A DNA stretch of 64,000 bases from Alphaproteobacteria bacterium. GTDB lineage: Bacteria; Pseudomonadota; Alphaproteobacteria; Micropepsales; Micropepsaceae. The translations under genes were made by a program, and so were the position numbers. Under the pieces are notes generated by a model. It did not search any database. It had not been told where the DNA came from and was given only the letters and a program-made list of their open reading frames with translations. The stretch lies in the NCBI GenBank assembly GCA_021324545.1, contig JAJPIX010000044.1, forward strand, positions 1-64,000, given 5' to 3'. Shown piece after piece: positions 43,449 through 52,321 of this stretch (within the stretch, counting starts at the first letter, position 1; each line of letters begins with the position of its first letter).

Positions 43449-44053
43449 ACATGCGCCGGCGGCGACGGCAACCGCACAATCAGCGCGCGATGAATTGCTT
43501 TCGGCACGGCAGCGGCAAGTCCGTCGTAGGATACCCACAGGGCGTCAGCCTTGCGTTCCGCAGTAAAGCCTCCAACAGCGCCTTGAAGCAGAATGCCACG
43601 CACGAGATACGCCTTGAGCGTTGGCGCCGCCAATGATGGCGCCATCGCCGGCTGCGCGCCCGGGACGGTTTGTGCGGCCGTTGGCCCGGCAGAAGCGTCG
43701 CCTGGCGCGGTCGCGGGCGGAGCGGCCATATTGTTTGCAGGCGCATCGGTCGATGCCGCTGGCGCGCTCGGCGGGGCGCTTGCCGCTGGCGGCCCGGCAT
43801 CCGCAGGGCCCATGAATTTTGCGGCCTGCGCGGGCGTGAGCGCCACAATCGCCTTCTTGCGCAGAAGCTTTTGCGCGGTGGCCTGCAAATCATCGGCGAT
43901 CACGATGAGGTCCTGCGAGAGAACAGCCTGCGACGTCGCTTCCCAATCCGGATCGGGCGGTGCCCCCGTGGACCAGCTGTCGGGCACATTTCCGGCGAAA
44001 GCCGGTGCTGCAATAAGCCCCGCCGCGCACAGCGCTGTAAAAAATCCCTTCAT
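43421..44053 (-). CDS. Secreted Ala/Pro-rich protein
   Basis: The 210-residue protein has a Sec signal (FFTALCAAGLIAAPAFA) and an N-terminal helical part (VLSQDLIVIADDLQATAQKL). It then has a long disordered Ala/Pro/Ser linker (about 90-145) and a C-terminal domain of about 65 residues (TLKAYLVRGILLQGAVGGFT, LWVSYDGLAAAVPKAIHR). No family is recognised. The linker resembles surface or periplasmic spacer regions. Confidence 0.65.
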   Translation of the reverse strand: MKGFFTALCAAGLIAAPAFAGNVPDSWSTGAPPDPDWEATSQAVLSQDLIVIADDLQATAQKLLRKKAIVALTPAQAAKFMGPADAGPPAASAPPSAPAASTDAPANNMAAPPATAPGDASAGPTAAQTVPGAQPAMAPSLAAPTLKAYLVRGILLQGAVGGFTAERKADALWVSYDGLAAAVPKAIHRALIVRLPSPPAHVYVTASFTN

Positions 44054-44121
44054 GTGAGCCGCCCCTTCGTCACCCGCTGAGAATCTAGACGGATGCTAAC
44101 GCCCAGCCAACCGGAACGGTC

Positions 44122-44472
44122 TTAGAACTTCTCTTCGCCCTCATGGCGAACAGCGTCGGGAAAATCGCGGTAGAGCGCGATCTTGAGGTTTTGGACCTTG
44201 CTGTTCACGCCGAAATGCACGCTTTCCACGGGCTCGCGGCGCGCGGCAACATGATTGAAGGCGGCGTCGAGCTGCGCAAGATCCTTCGTTTCCATCACGA
44301 TGTGGAATTCGCCGAGCTCGCGCGGCCCGAAACCGAGCTTGCGCCGCGTCAGGCGCCAGCCTTCGATCAGCCCCTTCTGCTTGAGATAATCCATATAACG
44401 CGCCATGGCGCGCGCGAATTCCGCGTCTTTCGTGCCAGGCTTCAGATCGAACCACGTGTGATAATGGTCCAT
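44122..44472 (-). CDS. DUF6614-like small protein
   Basis: The 116-residue soluble protein (MDHYHTWFDLKPGTKDAEFA, LTRRKLGFGPRELGEFHIVM, NHVAARREPVESVHFGVNSK) fits the alphaproteobacterial DUF6614 ferredoxin-like family. No signal peptide or catalytic motif is evident. It stands alone upstream of the transhydrogenase operon. Confidence 0.65.
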   Translation of the reverse strand: MDHYHTWFDLKPGTKDAEFARAMARYMDYLKQKGLIEGWRLTRRKLGFGPRELGEFHIVMETKDLAQLDAAFNHVAARREPVESVHFGVNSKVQNLKIALYRDFPDAVRHEGEEKF

Positions 44473-44588
44473 CGGGCTCTCCTTGGTGCGGCGACAGGAT
44501 AATCGCGCTTGGCCAACCCGGTAGTGCCGTTAGCCGCATGGGTGATGTGCAAGCCGGCGCGCGTTTGCCGGACTTGAAACAATGCCCG

Positions 44589-45986
44589 TCATCCCAGCGC
44601 CTTGACGATCTCTTCGGTCATTTTCTTGGCGTCACCGAACAGCATCATGGTGTTGTCGCGGAAGAAGAGCTCGTTTTCGATGCCGGCATAGCCTGAGCCC
44701 ATGCCGCGCTTTACGAACAGCACCGTCCTGGCCTTTTCCACGTCCAGCACCGGCATGCCGAAAATGGGCGATTGCGGATTGGATTTGGCGGCCGGGTTCG
44801 TGACATCGTTGGCGCCGATCACATAGGCCACATCGGCCTGCGCGAATTCGTGATTGATATCCTCCAGCTCGAACACTTCGTCGTAAGGCACGTTGGCTTC
44901 GGCGAGCAGCACATTCATGTGGCCGGGCATGCGGCCCGCCACCGGATGAATGGCGTAGGAGACCTTCACGCCTTCTTTCTTCAGAAGATCGGCCATTTCG
45001 CGCAACGCATGCTGCGCCTGGGCCACGGCCATGCCGTAGCCCGGCACGATGATCACGCTGCCGGCATTCTTCATGATAAAGGCGGCATCGTCCGCCGAGC
45101 CCTGCTTGACCGGCCGTGTTTCGGTGTTGCCCGCAGCGGCCGCCACCTCGCCGCCGAAGCCTCCCGCAATGACGGAGATGAAGCTGCGGTTCATGCCCGC
45201 GCACATGATGTAGGAAAGGATCGCGCCCGAGGAGCCGACCAGCGCGCCGGTGATGATGAGCGCGGTGTTCTCCAGCGTGAAGCCGATGCCGGCCGCCGCC
45301 CACCCCGAATAGGAATTGAGCATGGAGATGACCACCGGCATGTCCGCCCCGCCGATGGGAATGATGAGCGTGATGCCGAAGACAAACGCCAGCACCGCGA
45401 TGGCCCAGAACGCCCAGGCTGGCTGATGCAAAACGAACCACACGATGAGCGCCACCATGGCGGCGGCAATCAGAAGATTGACGAAATGCCGGGCCGGCAG
45501 GAGGATGGGCGCGCCGCTCATGTTGCCGTTGAGCTTGGCGAAGGCGATGATGGAGCCGGCGAAAGTGATGGCGCCGATGGCCGTGCCCAGGCTCATTTCG
45601 ATCAGGCTTTGGGTGCGGATCGCGCCTTCCACGCCAATGCCATAGGCTTGCGGCGAGTAGAATGCGGCCGCGGCCACCAGCACGGCCGCCAGACCGACGA
45701 GCGAATGGAACGCGGCGACAAGCTGCGGCATGGCGGTCATGGCGATGCGCCGCGCGACGATGGCGCCAATACCGCCGCCCATGATGACGGCGGCCACAAT
45801 CATGCCCCAGGTGAGCGGATCGCGAACGCCCGCGAGCCAAAGGGTCGTGGCGATGGCAAGCGCCATGCCGATCATGCCGAAGCGGTTGCCGGCGCGCGAA
45901 GATTCCGGCGAGGAGAGCCCCCGCAGCGCGAGAATGAACAGCACGCCCGCGATCAGATAGAGAATGGCAGCGAGATCGGCGTTCAT
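44589..45986 (-). CDS. pntB: NAD(P) transhydrogenase subunit beta
   Basis: The 465-residue membrane protein has about nine N-terminal helices and a C-terminal NADP-binding domain III (VIIVPGYGMAVAQAQHALRE, AIHPVAGRMPGHMNVLLAEA, YVIGANDVTNPAAK, FVKRGMGSGYAGIENELFF). Together with PntA it couples proton entry to hydride transfer from NADH to NADP+. It is separated from the pntA2 gene by a repeat-filled gap of about 193 nt. All domain III landmarks are present. Confidence 0.95.
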   Translation of the reverse strand: MNADLAAILYLIAGVLFILALRGLSSPESSRAGNRFGMIGMALAIATTLWLAGVRDPLTWGMIVAAVIMGGGIGAIVARRIAMTAMPQLVAAFHSLVGLAAVLVAAAAFYSPQAYGIGVEGAIRTQSLIEMSLGTAIGAITFAGSIIAFAKLNGNMSGAPILLPARHFVNLLIAAAMVALIVWFVLHQPAWAFWAIAVLAFVFGITLIIPIGGADMPVVISMLNSYSGWAAAGIGFTLENTALIITGALVGSSGAILSYIMCAGMNRSFISVIAGGFGGEVAAAAGNTETRPVKQGSADDAAFIMKNAGSVIIVPGYGMAVAQAQHALREMADLLKKEGVKVSYAIHPVAGRMPGHMNVLLAEANVPYDEVFELEDINHEFAQADVAYVIGANDVTNPAAKSNPQSPIFGMPVLDVEKARTVLFVKRGMGSGYAGIENELFFRDNTMMLFGDAKKMTEEIVKALG

Positions 45987-45999
45987 GGCCTCGCCTCAC

Positions 46000-46160
46000 C
46001 CTTCGACAAGCTCAGGATGAGGATTTGCACAAGGCCCCCCTGCCGAGCCTGCCGAAGCATGTCCCTCACCGCCTCACCCTTCGACAAGCTCAGGGTGACG
46101 ATTTGCGCAAGGCCCTCATGCTGAGCCAACTCCTCACGCTGAGCTTGTCGAAGCATGAGG
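46000..46160. repeat. Dispersed CTTCGACAAGCTCAG repeats between pntA2 and pntB
   Basis: Three clear copies (about 46001, 46079 and an inverted copy near 46131-46160) and one degenerate copy (about 46038) of a palindromic element share the core CTTCGACAAGCTCA. The same family occurs at 58409-58580. They encode no protein; short frames on them give spurious LSLSK peptides. Confidence 0.8.
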
Positions 46161-46179
46161 ACCGCTTTTGTCGCCCCGC

Positions 46180-46488
46180 TCATTTCTTTTCCTTCTTCTT
46201 GTACATGGCGAGCATGCGCTGTGTGACGAGGAAGCCGCCGAAGATGTTCACGCAGGCCAAAATCAGCGCGAAGAAGCCGAGGACTTTGGAGGTCCACGAA
46301 TTGCTGCCAAGCGCCACAACAGACACCGCGATCAGCGCGCCGACCACAATCACCGATGAGATTGCATTGGTCACGCTCATCAGCGGCGTATGCAGCGCGG
46401 GCGTGACGCTCCACACCACGTAATAGCCCACGAAGATCGCCAGCACGAAAATCGAAAGCCGGAAGACGAACGGATCGATCAGTTCCAT
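46180..46488 (-). CDS. NAD(P) transhydrogenase subunit alpha 2 (membrane part)
   Basis: The 102-residue protein has three to four hydrophobic helices ([59 protein letters not shown]) and a basic C-terminus. It corresponds to the membrane domain II helices of PntA, separate in alphaproteobacteria. It follows PntA1 by 3 nt. Confidence 0.92.
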   Translation of the reverse strand: MELIDPFVFRLSIFVLAIFVGYYVVWSVTPALHTPLMSVTNAISSVIVVGALIAVSVVALGSNSWTSKVLGFFALILACVNIFGGFLVTQRMLAMYKKKEKK

Positions 46489-46491
46489 CTT

Positions 46492-47622
46492 CTATCCTTT
46501 CAGGCCCGGATGGACGACCTGGCCATCGCGCGTAAGCCCCGCGCCCTTGATGATTTCATCGTCCCAGTTGAGCGAAAGCGCGCCGGTCTTCTTGTCCACG
46601 AACAGCGATGCGAAATTGAACAGGTTGCGCGCGTAGAGGTTGGAAGAGTCCACCGCCAGCCGCGAGGGCAGATTGGTGTAGCCCATGATGGTGACACCAT
46701 GCGCGTCCACAACCTGATCGGCTTTGGTGAGCGGGCAATTGCCGCCCTGCTCCGCCGCCAGATCTACGATCACCGAGCCCGGCTTCATCGTCTTGACCAT
46801 CTCTTCCGTCACCAGCACCGGCGCCTTGCGGCCGGGGATGAGCGCGGTCGTGATCACAATGTCCTGCTTCCTGATGTGCTCGGCCACGAGCGCGGCCTGC
46901 TTGGCCTGATATTCGGCGCTCATCGGCTTGGCATAGCCGCTCGCGGTTTCCGCCTGCCTGAATTCATCGTCAATCACGGCAACGAAGGTGGCGCCGAGCG
47001 ATTCGACCTGTTCCTTCGTGGCAGGCCGGACATCGGTGGCGGACACGATGGCGCCGAGCCGGCGCGCGGTGGCGATGGCCTGCAGACCGGCCACGCCCAC
47101 ACCCATGATGAAGGCGCGCGCTGGCGCGATGGTGCCGGCCGCCGTCATCATCATCGGAAACGCGCGGCCGAATTGGGCGGCGGCGTCTATCACCGCCTTG
47201 TATCCGGCGAGATTGGCCTGACTTGACAGCACGTCCATGGATTGCGCGCGGGAGATGCGCGGGATGAATTCCATCGCGAAGGCAATGACACCCTGGGAAG
47301 CTAGCTTCTCGATCGTGTCCTTCTCAGAATAGGGTGCGAGGAGTGCCGCCAGCACCGCGTCTTTCTTCATTTGGGCGATTGTGGCCCCATCGGGCGCCCG
47401 CACAGCAAAGACAATATCGGCGTCCTGCACCGCGCCGCCGGCTTCCGGAGCGATCGCGGCGCCCGCCGCTGCATATTCGGCATCGGCCATTCGCGCGCCC
47501 GCGCCGGCGCCGGTCTCGACGATGACGTCCAGCCCCAGGCCCTTCAATTTCCTGACAGTCTCAGGCGTAGCCGCGACGCGGGCTTCGCCTGCGCGCCGCT
47601 CCTTCAGGATCGCCAGTTTCAT
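46492..47622 (-). CDS. pntA: NAD(P) transhydrogenase subunit alpha 1
   Basis: The 376-residue soluble protein has the alanine-dehydrogenase-like NAD-binding domain (MKLAILKERRAGEARVAATP; FIMGVGVAGLQAIATARRLG; SATDVRPATKEQVESLG; GSVIVDLAAEQGGNCPLT). It binds NAD(H) and works with the small alpha-2 and beta subunits. The split-alpha form is usual in Alphaproteobacteria. It lies 3 nt after a small oxidase-subunit-IV-type gene, with which it forms an operon. Confidence 0.94.
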   Translation of the reverse strand: MKLAILKERRAGEARVAATPETVRKLKGLGLDVIVETGAGAGARMADAEYAAAGAAIAPEAGGAVQDADIVFAVRAPDGATIAQMKKDAVLAALLAPYSEKDTIEKLASQGVIAFAMEFIPRISRAQSMDVLSSQANLAGYKAVIDAAAQFGRAFPMMMTAAGTIAPARAFIMGVGVAGLQAIATARRLGAIVSATDVRPATKEQVESLGATFVAVIDDEFRQAETASGYAKPMSAEYQAKQAALVAEHIRKQDIVITTALIPGRKAPVLVTEEMVKTMKPGSVIVDLAAEQGGNCPLTKADQVVDAHGVTIMGYTNLPSRLAVDSSNLYARNLFNFASLFVDKKTGALSLNWDDEIIKGAGLTRDGQVVHPGLKG

Positions 47623-47625
47623 CGC

Positions 47626-47799
47626 CTAGTTATGGGTGCGGAAGATGGCGAGGAAGATCAGAAGTGCGACATTGCCGACGATGAGCCATTTGAAGAAGGT
47701 TAGAAAACCGCGCCAGGTTCTCAGGTGTTCCTTGAGATCCGAGGCACTCATGCTGCCGCCGGAATCGTGCAGGACTTCTTCGTCTGTATCGGAAACCAT
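47626..47799 (-). CDS. Small aa3-type cytochrome c oxidase subunit IV-like protein
   Basis: A frame of 57 codons encodes an acidic N-terminus, then the aa3-type subunit IV signature DLKEHLRTWRGFLTFFKW and one transmembrane helix (LIVGNVALLIFLAIF). The family accompanies aa3 oxidases but is also seen beside pnt genes in Alphaproteobacteria. It begins the transhydrogenase operon, 3 nt before pntA. Whether it serves oxidase or transhydrogenase cannot be told from sequence. Confidence 0.75.
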   Translation of the reverse strand: MVSDTDEEVLHDSGGSMSASDLKEHLRTWRGFLTFFKWLIVGNVALLIFLAIFRTHN

Positions 47800-47870
47800 T
47801 CTAATCCCCAGGAAGCATTCGGAATAAAGCCGGCCGGACTATAGCAAAGCGGACCCGGTGGGCAACGCCG

Positions 47871-47890
47871 AAAAAGGCCTGTTCACAGGC
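47871..47890 (-). terminator. Rho-independent terminator after DUF2332
   Basis: On the minus strand, GCCTGT-GA-ACAGGC is followed by CTTTTT. The hairpin contains the TGA stop codon of the DUF2332 gene in its loop region (47883-47885). Confidence 0.6.
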
Positions 47891-49001
47891 GCGAATCGGC
47901 CCAATCAAGCCACCGGCCGTGCGGATGGCATGTGGCGAGCCGCCGCGCAGTCCGTCCGCCATCGTGATAACGGCCCAGAATCATGGGCGCCTCTCCCGCG
48001 CGCTCCAGCGTGCCTTCGCAGCTCAAGCGGAAGACCGGCCGGCGCAGCCCTGCCACGACAAGGATGTCGTCCAGCGTTTGCCGCATGGCCTCGCTGAATT
48101 GGTAGGTCACATAGGTGTGATAGATGCAGACCGGCTGGTTTTCCGGAATTTCGGCAATGGCGTCCGGCAGAAGCGAAAGTGCATCGCCCCTGCGAATCTC
48201 CACCTTCTCATCGAGAAAAATCCGGATGGCTTTCTCCAGGCGCGCAAAGCGCTCGACCTGATCGGGCCAGACCAGTGCCTTCAGCCAGGTGCGCCAATGG
48301 GGTTCGTCAAGATTGACCGGATTGAGTTCGAGCCCCAACCGTCTTGCGACCGCAGGCGTGGGTTCGAGCGGCGGGAGATTGGGCCCGCGCAGAGTGCAAC
48401 CGATCACAAGAGGCGCGCCGGCCGGCCCGGCAAAAAAGGTTTCTCCGTCACGCACATAGTTCACGCCATATCTGTCCCATATCATGTTGAGGCCGGCGCT
48501 CGGGCCGATCTCGATAAGGTTGAGCGGGGCGCCCGCCAGCCTTGCCACCGCGCGAAACCCGGCGTGGAGGGCGGAGCATCGCGCGACTTCGTTGGTATTG
48601 GTCACGCCGCTTGCGATCAACGGCTCGATTTCGGATCTGTGCGCTTCAACGAAGTCCTTGAACGGCGGAAAGGCGTCTTCGCCAAGCTGTCTGCCACCGT
48701 TCAGATTGGGATAGTGACGGCGCAGCGGATGATCGGCACCCTGCAACAGAAGGTAGTGAACCGCCGCAAGCAGAACATTGGCCGGGGGCTGACCCTGTTT
48801 CACATGCAGCGCAAGAGTCTTCAGCGCATCATCGTCTTTCACCCCGCGGATGATGCTGGCGTAAAGCGGCGCATGCGCGCGCTCGCATTCGGCAAGGAAA
48901 AAGTCCCAGTAGTCGAAGCACTTGGACTTGGCCACGTTACTGCTCTGCCCTTGCCATTCGTCACAAACGTCACGCCAAAGCCATAGCGGAATCCCTGTCA
49001 A
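47883..49001 (-). CDS. DUF2332 family protein
   Basis: The 372-residue soluble protein matches DUF2332 patterns (YPNLNGGRQLGEDAFPPFKD, SALHAGFRAVARLAGAPLNL, IEIGPSAGLNM, CIYHTYVTYQFSEAMR). IEIGPSAGLN resembles a nucleotide/SAM-binding turn, and the family may have a methyltransferase-like fold, but function is unknown. A TTG start at 49001 with AAGGGA upstream is used, 12 nt after the ABC1 kinase gene. A terminator follows it. Confidence 0.75.
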   Translation of the reverse strand: MTGIPLWLWRDVCDEWQGQSSNVAKSKCFDYWDFFLAECERAHAPLYASIIRGVKDDDALKTLALHVKQGQPPANVLLAAVHYLLLQGADHPLRRHYPNLNGGRQLGEDAFPPFKDFVEAHRSEIEPLIASGVTNTNEVARCSALHAGFRAVARLAGAPLNLIEIGPSAGLNMIWDRYGVNYVRDGETFFAGPAGAPLVIGCTLRGPNLPPLEPTPAVARRLGLELNPVNLDEPHWRTWLKALVWPDQVERFARLEKAIRIFLDEKVEIRRGDALSLLPDAIAEIPENQPVCIYHTYVTYQFSEAMRQTLDDILVVAGLRRPVFRLSCEGTLERAGEAPMILGRYHDGGRTARRLATCHPHGRWLDWADSRL

Positions 49002-49013
49002 AGGATAGATCCC

Positions 49014-50369
49014 TTATTTCGGCAAGGGCACGCCCGCTTCCATGAACGCCGCGCGCTGGCGTCTGACAAGCGCGGCCGGTTCGAAATCCGCGATTTCTTC
49101 CTCAAACAGCTTATGGAAATTCAACCGAGCTCCGAGCCTGATGAGCGCGCCGCCGAGGCCGATGGCCGCACGGTCCATGAATACGAATTCACGCGGCGGG
49201 CGGATGCCGCCCATCTCTTTCAACTTGGCGTGGACCTCGTTGGCCTGCTTCAGGCCGTATTCCGCAGCGGGCACACCGTCATCTACCAGCCGAACGCGGT
49301 CATCGAGCAGGGGCGTGAAGATGAACCGCGCCCAAAGGTTGAGCACCTTCACCATCTCCGGCGTGATCTTCGAAAAACCCCATGCACGATAGGATTTGGC
49401 GGCGAGTCCATCGTCTTTTTTCTGCAACGCGCGGTAAAGACCGACAACGCCTTCGACAAAACTGGGCGTGAACGTGCGCACGCAGCCGTAATCGAGCAGG
49501 TTTATGCCATGGTCTCCGCGCACCGTGTAATTGCCAAGATGCGGATCACCGTGAATGACACCAAATCGGGCAAATGGCCGCCACCACGCCTTGAACAAGG
49601 CCGCCGATATCCGGTTGCGGGATTTGAGATCGGCCCCTGCAAAGTCGAGAATCGGCTTTCCCTCAAGCCAGGTCATGGTGAGAAGCCGCCCGGTGCACAA
49701 TGAATCAACCGGCTCAGGCACCGAAATGTCATCGCGATCCGCCAGCATCAGGCGATAAAGCCGCATGTGCGCGGCTTCGCGCGCATAATCCAGCTCCTCG
49801 CGCAGGCGTTCTTCTATCTCATGTCCGAATTCGCGCGTGTCGATGGTGCCGTCAAATCCCCGCTGGATCCGCAGCGCCGCCCTGAGTTGGCGGATATCGG
49901 CATCCACGGCTGCGGCCATGTCCGGATATTGCAGCTTGCAGGCGAGCAGGCGCCCGTCCTTTGCAGCTGCCTTGTGCACCTGCCCGAGCGAAGCGGCGGC
50001 CGCGGCTTCGCGGTCGAAGCTCCGGAACTTCTTTTCCCAGTCGGAGCCGAGCTCCGCCGCCATGCGCCGGCGCACGAAGGAGGCGCCCATCGGCGGTGCG
50101 TTGGTCTGAAGCGACAATAACGGCGCGGCCACATCTGGCGGCAGCACGCCCGGCACGGTCGCAACAAACTGTGCGACCTTCATCACCGGCCCCCGCAAAT
50201 TGCCCAGGACGCGCGTGAGGTCGGCGGCGTTTCTGGCGCTGAAGAGGTCCGTACCGGCTGCCGCCCGGACTGCGCCGCGCGCCGCCACGCCGCCAAGCCC
50301 CGCGGAAACCCGCGCAAACCGCGCCAGCCTGCGCGCAACTCCGTTTTCGCGCTCCCGCTTTTTCACCAC
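49014..50369 (-). CDS. ABC1/UbiB-type atypical kinase
   Basis: The protein of about 451 residues has the family's ADCK/UbiB motifs: VMKVAQFVATVP in place of KxGQ, SLGQVHKA, EIEERLREELDYAREAAHM, the catalytic-loop-like HGDPHLGNYTV and LLDYGCVRTF. Members support quinone biosynthesis or lipid homeostasis; the KVAQ form is usual in one alphaproteobacterial branch. The start is uncertain; GTG 50369 avoids overlap with the divergent promoter, and the frame reaches 50474. Confidence 0.82.
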   Translation of the reverse strand: MVKKRERENGVARRLARFARVSAGLGGVAARGAVRAAAGTDLFSARNAADLTRVLGNLRGPVMKVAQFVATVPGVLPPDVAAPLLSLQTNAPPMGASFVRRRMAAELGSDWEKKFRSFDREAAAAASLGQVHKAAAKDGRLLACKLQYPDMAAAVDADIRQLRAALRIQRGFDGTIDTREFGHEIEERLREELDYAREAAHMRLYRLMLADRDDISVPEPVDSLCTGRLLTMTWLEGKPILDFAGADLKSRNRISAALFKAWWRPFARFGVIHGDPHLGNYTVRGDHGINLLDYGCVRTFTPSFVEGVVGLYRALQKKDDGLAAKSYRAWGFSKITPEMVKVLNLWARFIFTPLLDDRVRLVDDGVPAAEYGLKQANEVHAKLKEMGGIRPPREFVFMDRAAIGLGGALIRLGARLNFHKLFEEEIADFEPAALVRRQRAAFMEAGVPLPK

Positions 50370-50488
50370 TTGTTCACCATGAGAAGCAAGGCATCCGGAC
50401 AACGATATTTGTACGGAACCGCTCTTCGATACCTTAATCGCGCCTTTACCGCGAGCCCCGCACACTTGCGCCATCCGGAGACACGCTC

Positions 50489-52000
50489 ATGGCGCAGACA
50501 GTTCTCATTGTCGACGACGATCCCGTTCAACGCAGGCTTCTCGAAGCCGCGATCAGCCGGGCCGGAATGACAGTGGTCACGGCGCCTGGTGGTCAACCTG
50601 CCCTCGAGATGATCTCGGGCCCGCGCGGGGAGCAGATCGCCGTCATGCTGCTCGACCTTGTGATGCCGGACATGGACGGCCTGACCGTGCTGCGCAAACT
50701 TCGCGCGTCGCATCCCGACCTGCCGGTGATCGTGCTCACGGCCAAGGGCGGCATTGACTCAGCGGTCGAAGCCATGCGCGCCGGCGCCAACGATTTTCTG
50801 GTAAAGCCGGCAAGTCCCGAACGCATTACGGTTTCCATCCGCAACGCACTGAAGATCGGCACGTTGTCGGGCGAAGTCACGCGGCTGAAGAAGAAGACCG
50901 AAAACCGCCTGATGTTCGAAGATCTGATCGCCCGGTCGGGCGAGATGAAACAGGTGATCCGGCTCGGCCAACGCGCGGCGCAATCCAACATTCCGATCCT
51001 GATCGAAGGCGAATCCGGCGTCGGCAAGGAACTGATCGCGCGCGCGATTCAGGGCTCCTCCGACCGCGCGGGCAAGCCGTTTGTCACGGTGAACTGCGGC
51101 GCCATTCCGGAGAACCTTGTCGAAAGCATCCTGTTCGGCCATGAGAAGGGCTCGTTCACCGGCGCCACCGACAAGCATCTGGGCAAGTTCCAGGAAGCCG
51201 ACGGCGGCACGCTCTTTCTCGACGAAATCGGCGAGCTTCGCATGGACATGCAGGTGAAGCTGCTGCGCGCCCTGCAGGAAGGCGAAGTTGATCCCGTCGG
51301 TTCCAAGCGGCCGGTAAAGGTGGATGTCCGGATCATTTCGGCCACCAACCGCGATCTGGCGGAGCTCACGCGCGAAGGGCTCTTCCGGGAAGACCTTTAC
51401 TATCGCCTGAACGTATTTCCCATCCACGTGCCGCCGCTTAGGCAGCGGCGCGACGATATCGCGGCATTGGCACGCCATTTCATCTCGCGATTTTCCGCCG
51501 AAGAGAACAAGACCGTTGCCGGCATGACGCCGGAAGCCGATGACCTGATCGAATCGTATGCCTGGCCCGGCAATGTGCGCCAGCTCGAGAACACGATCTT
51601 TCGCGCGGTCGTGCTTTGCGACGGGCCGATGCTCGACGTCTGCGATTTTCCGCAGATCGCGGGCGCCATGGGCATTGAAGCACGCGCGCGCAAGCCAGTG
51701 GCGCAAGCCGAACCGGCCTATTTCGCCGCTCAAACCCAGGAGCCTCGCGGAGGCTTCGCCTCGGTCGCTTCTCCTTATGCCGTTTCGGCGACCGATGCCG
51801 TGGGCCACATGCGCAAGCTCGAGGAACTCGAGGCGGAGATCATTCGCATGGCGATTTCCCGCTACGACGGACACATGTCGGAAGTGGCGCGAAGGCTTGG
51901 CATCGGCCGTTCCACGCTCTATCGCAAGCTCAAGGAACTTGGGCTGGAGCAGCATGACGCTGGCCGGGCCGATGAGGACCAGCGCCAGGCCACAGGATGA
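50489..52000 (+). CDS. NtrC-type sigma-54-dependent response regulator
   Basis: The 503-residue protein has a receiver domain (phospho-Asp in MLLDLVMPDMDG, Lys in FLVKPAS), an AAA+ domain with Walker A GESGVGKELIARA and the sigma-54 contact loop GSFTGA (GAFTGA with Ala to Ser). It also has Walker B GGTLFLDEIGEL, the RxDLYYRLNVFPI segment and a Fis-type HTH (EVARRLGIGRSTLYRKLKEL). It activates sigma-54 promoters on phosphorylation. No paired kinase is next to it; the target is unknown. Confidence 0.92.
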   Translation: MAQTVLIVDDDPVQRRLLEAAISRAGMTVVTAPGGQPALEMISGPRGEQIAVMLLDLVMPDMDGLTVLRKLRASHPDLPVIVLTAKGGIDSAVEAMRAGANDFLVKPASPERITVSIRNALKIGTLSGEVTRLKKKTENRLMFEDLIARSGEMKQVIRLGQRAAQSNIPILIEGESGVGKELIARAIQGSSDRAGKPFVTVNCGAIPENLVESILFGHEKGSFTGATDKHLGKFQEADGGTLFLDEIGELRMDMQVKLLRALQEGEVDPVGSKRPVKVDVRIISATNRDLAELTREGLFREDLYYRLNVFPIHVPPLRQRRDDIAALARHFISRFSAEENKTVAGMTPEADDLIESYAWPGNVRQLENTIFRAVVLCDGPMLDVCDFPQIAGAMGIEARARKPVAQAEPAYFAAQTQEPRGGFASVASPYAVSATDAVGHMRKLEELEAEIIRMAISRYDGHMSEVARRLGIGRSTLYRKLKELGLEQHDAGRADEDQRQATG

Positions 52001-52003
52001 GGC

Positions 52004-52246
52004 TCAGCGCATGCCGAGCGCGGACAGATAGAGTTCAAGCAGTGCGTCCTGTTCCTGCCGGTCGGCGGTATCGAGCTTTCGCAGGGTCACCACCTTGCGC
52101 ATGATCTTGGTATCAAAGCCCTGACTTTTTGCTTCGGAATAGACTTCGCGAATGTCGGCGGAAAGCGCCGCCTTTTCTTCCTCGAGCCGTTCGATCCGCT
52201 CGACCAGAGACTTCAGATGTTCCTTCGCAAAGCCAGACTTCGCCAT
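52004..52246 (-). CDS. gapR: GapR-type nucleoid-associated protein (DUF2312)
   Basis: The 80-residue protein matches GapR over its whole length (HLKSLVERIERLEEEKAALS, REVYSEAKSQGFDTKIMRKV, LYLSALGMR). GapR is an overtwisted-DNA binding protein of Alphaproteobacteria that supports topoisomerase action and replication. It forms a coiled-coil dimer and tetramer. ATG 52246 is the family-consistent start, though no strong ribosome site is seen; the frame extends to 52321. It sits with DUF1244, DUF1036 and pyk in a conserved neighbourhood. Confidence 0.9.
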   Translation of the reverse strand: MAKSGFAKEHLKSLVERIERLEEEKAALSADIREVYSEAKSQGFDTKIMRKVVTLRKLDTADRQEQDALLELYLSALGMR

Positions 52247-52321
52247 GGGACGCCGCGCACCGATTTTGAAGGCGCGGAACCTAGCGAACGACGTCGCGAT
52301 CATCAACGCCGCCATCTTCAC

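Noticed and set aside
45983-46414. Frame spanning the pnt intergenic repeats
   Set aside because: It overlaps pntA2 and the repeat element and has LSLSK-type peptides.
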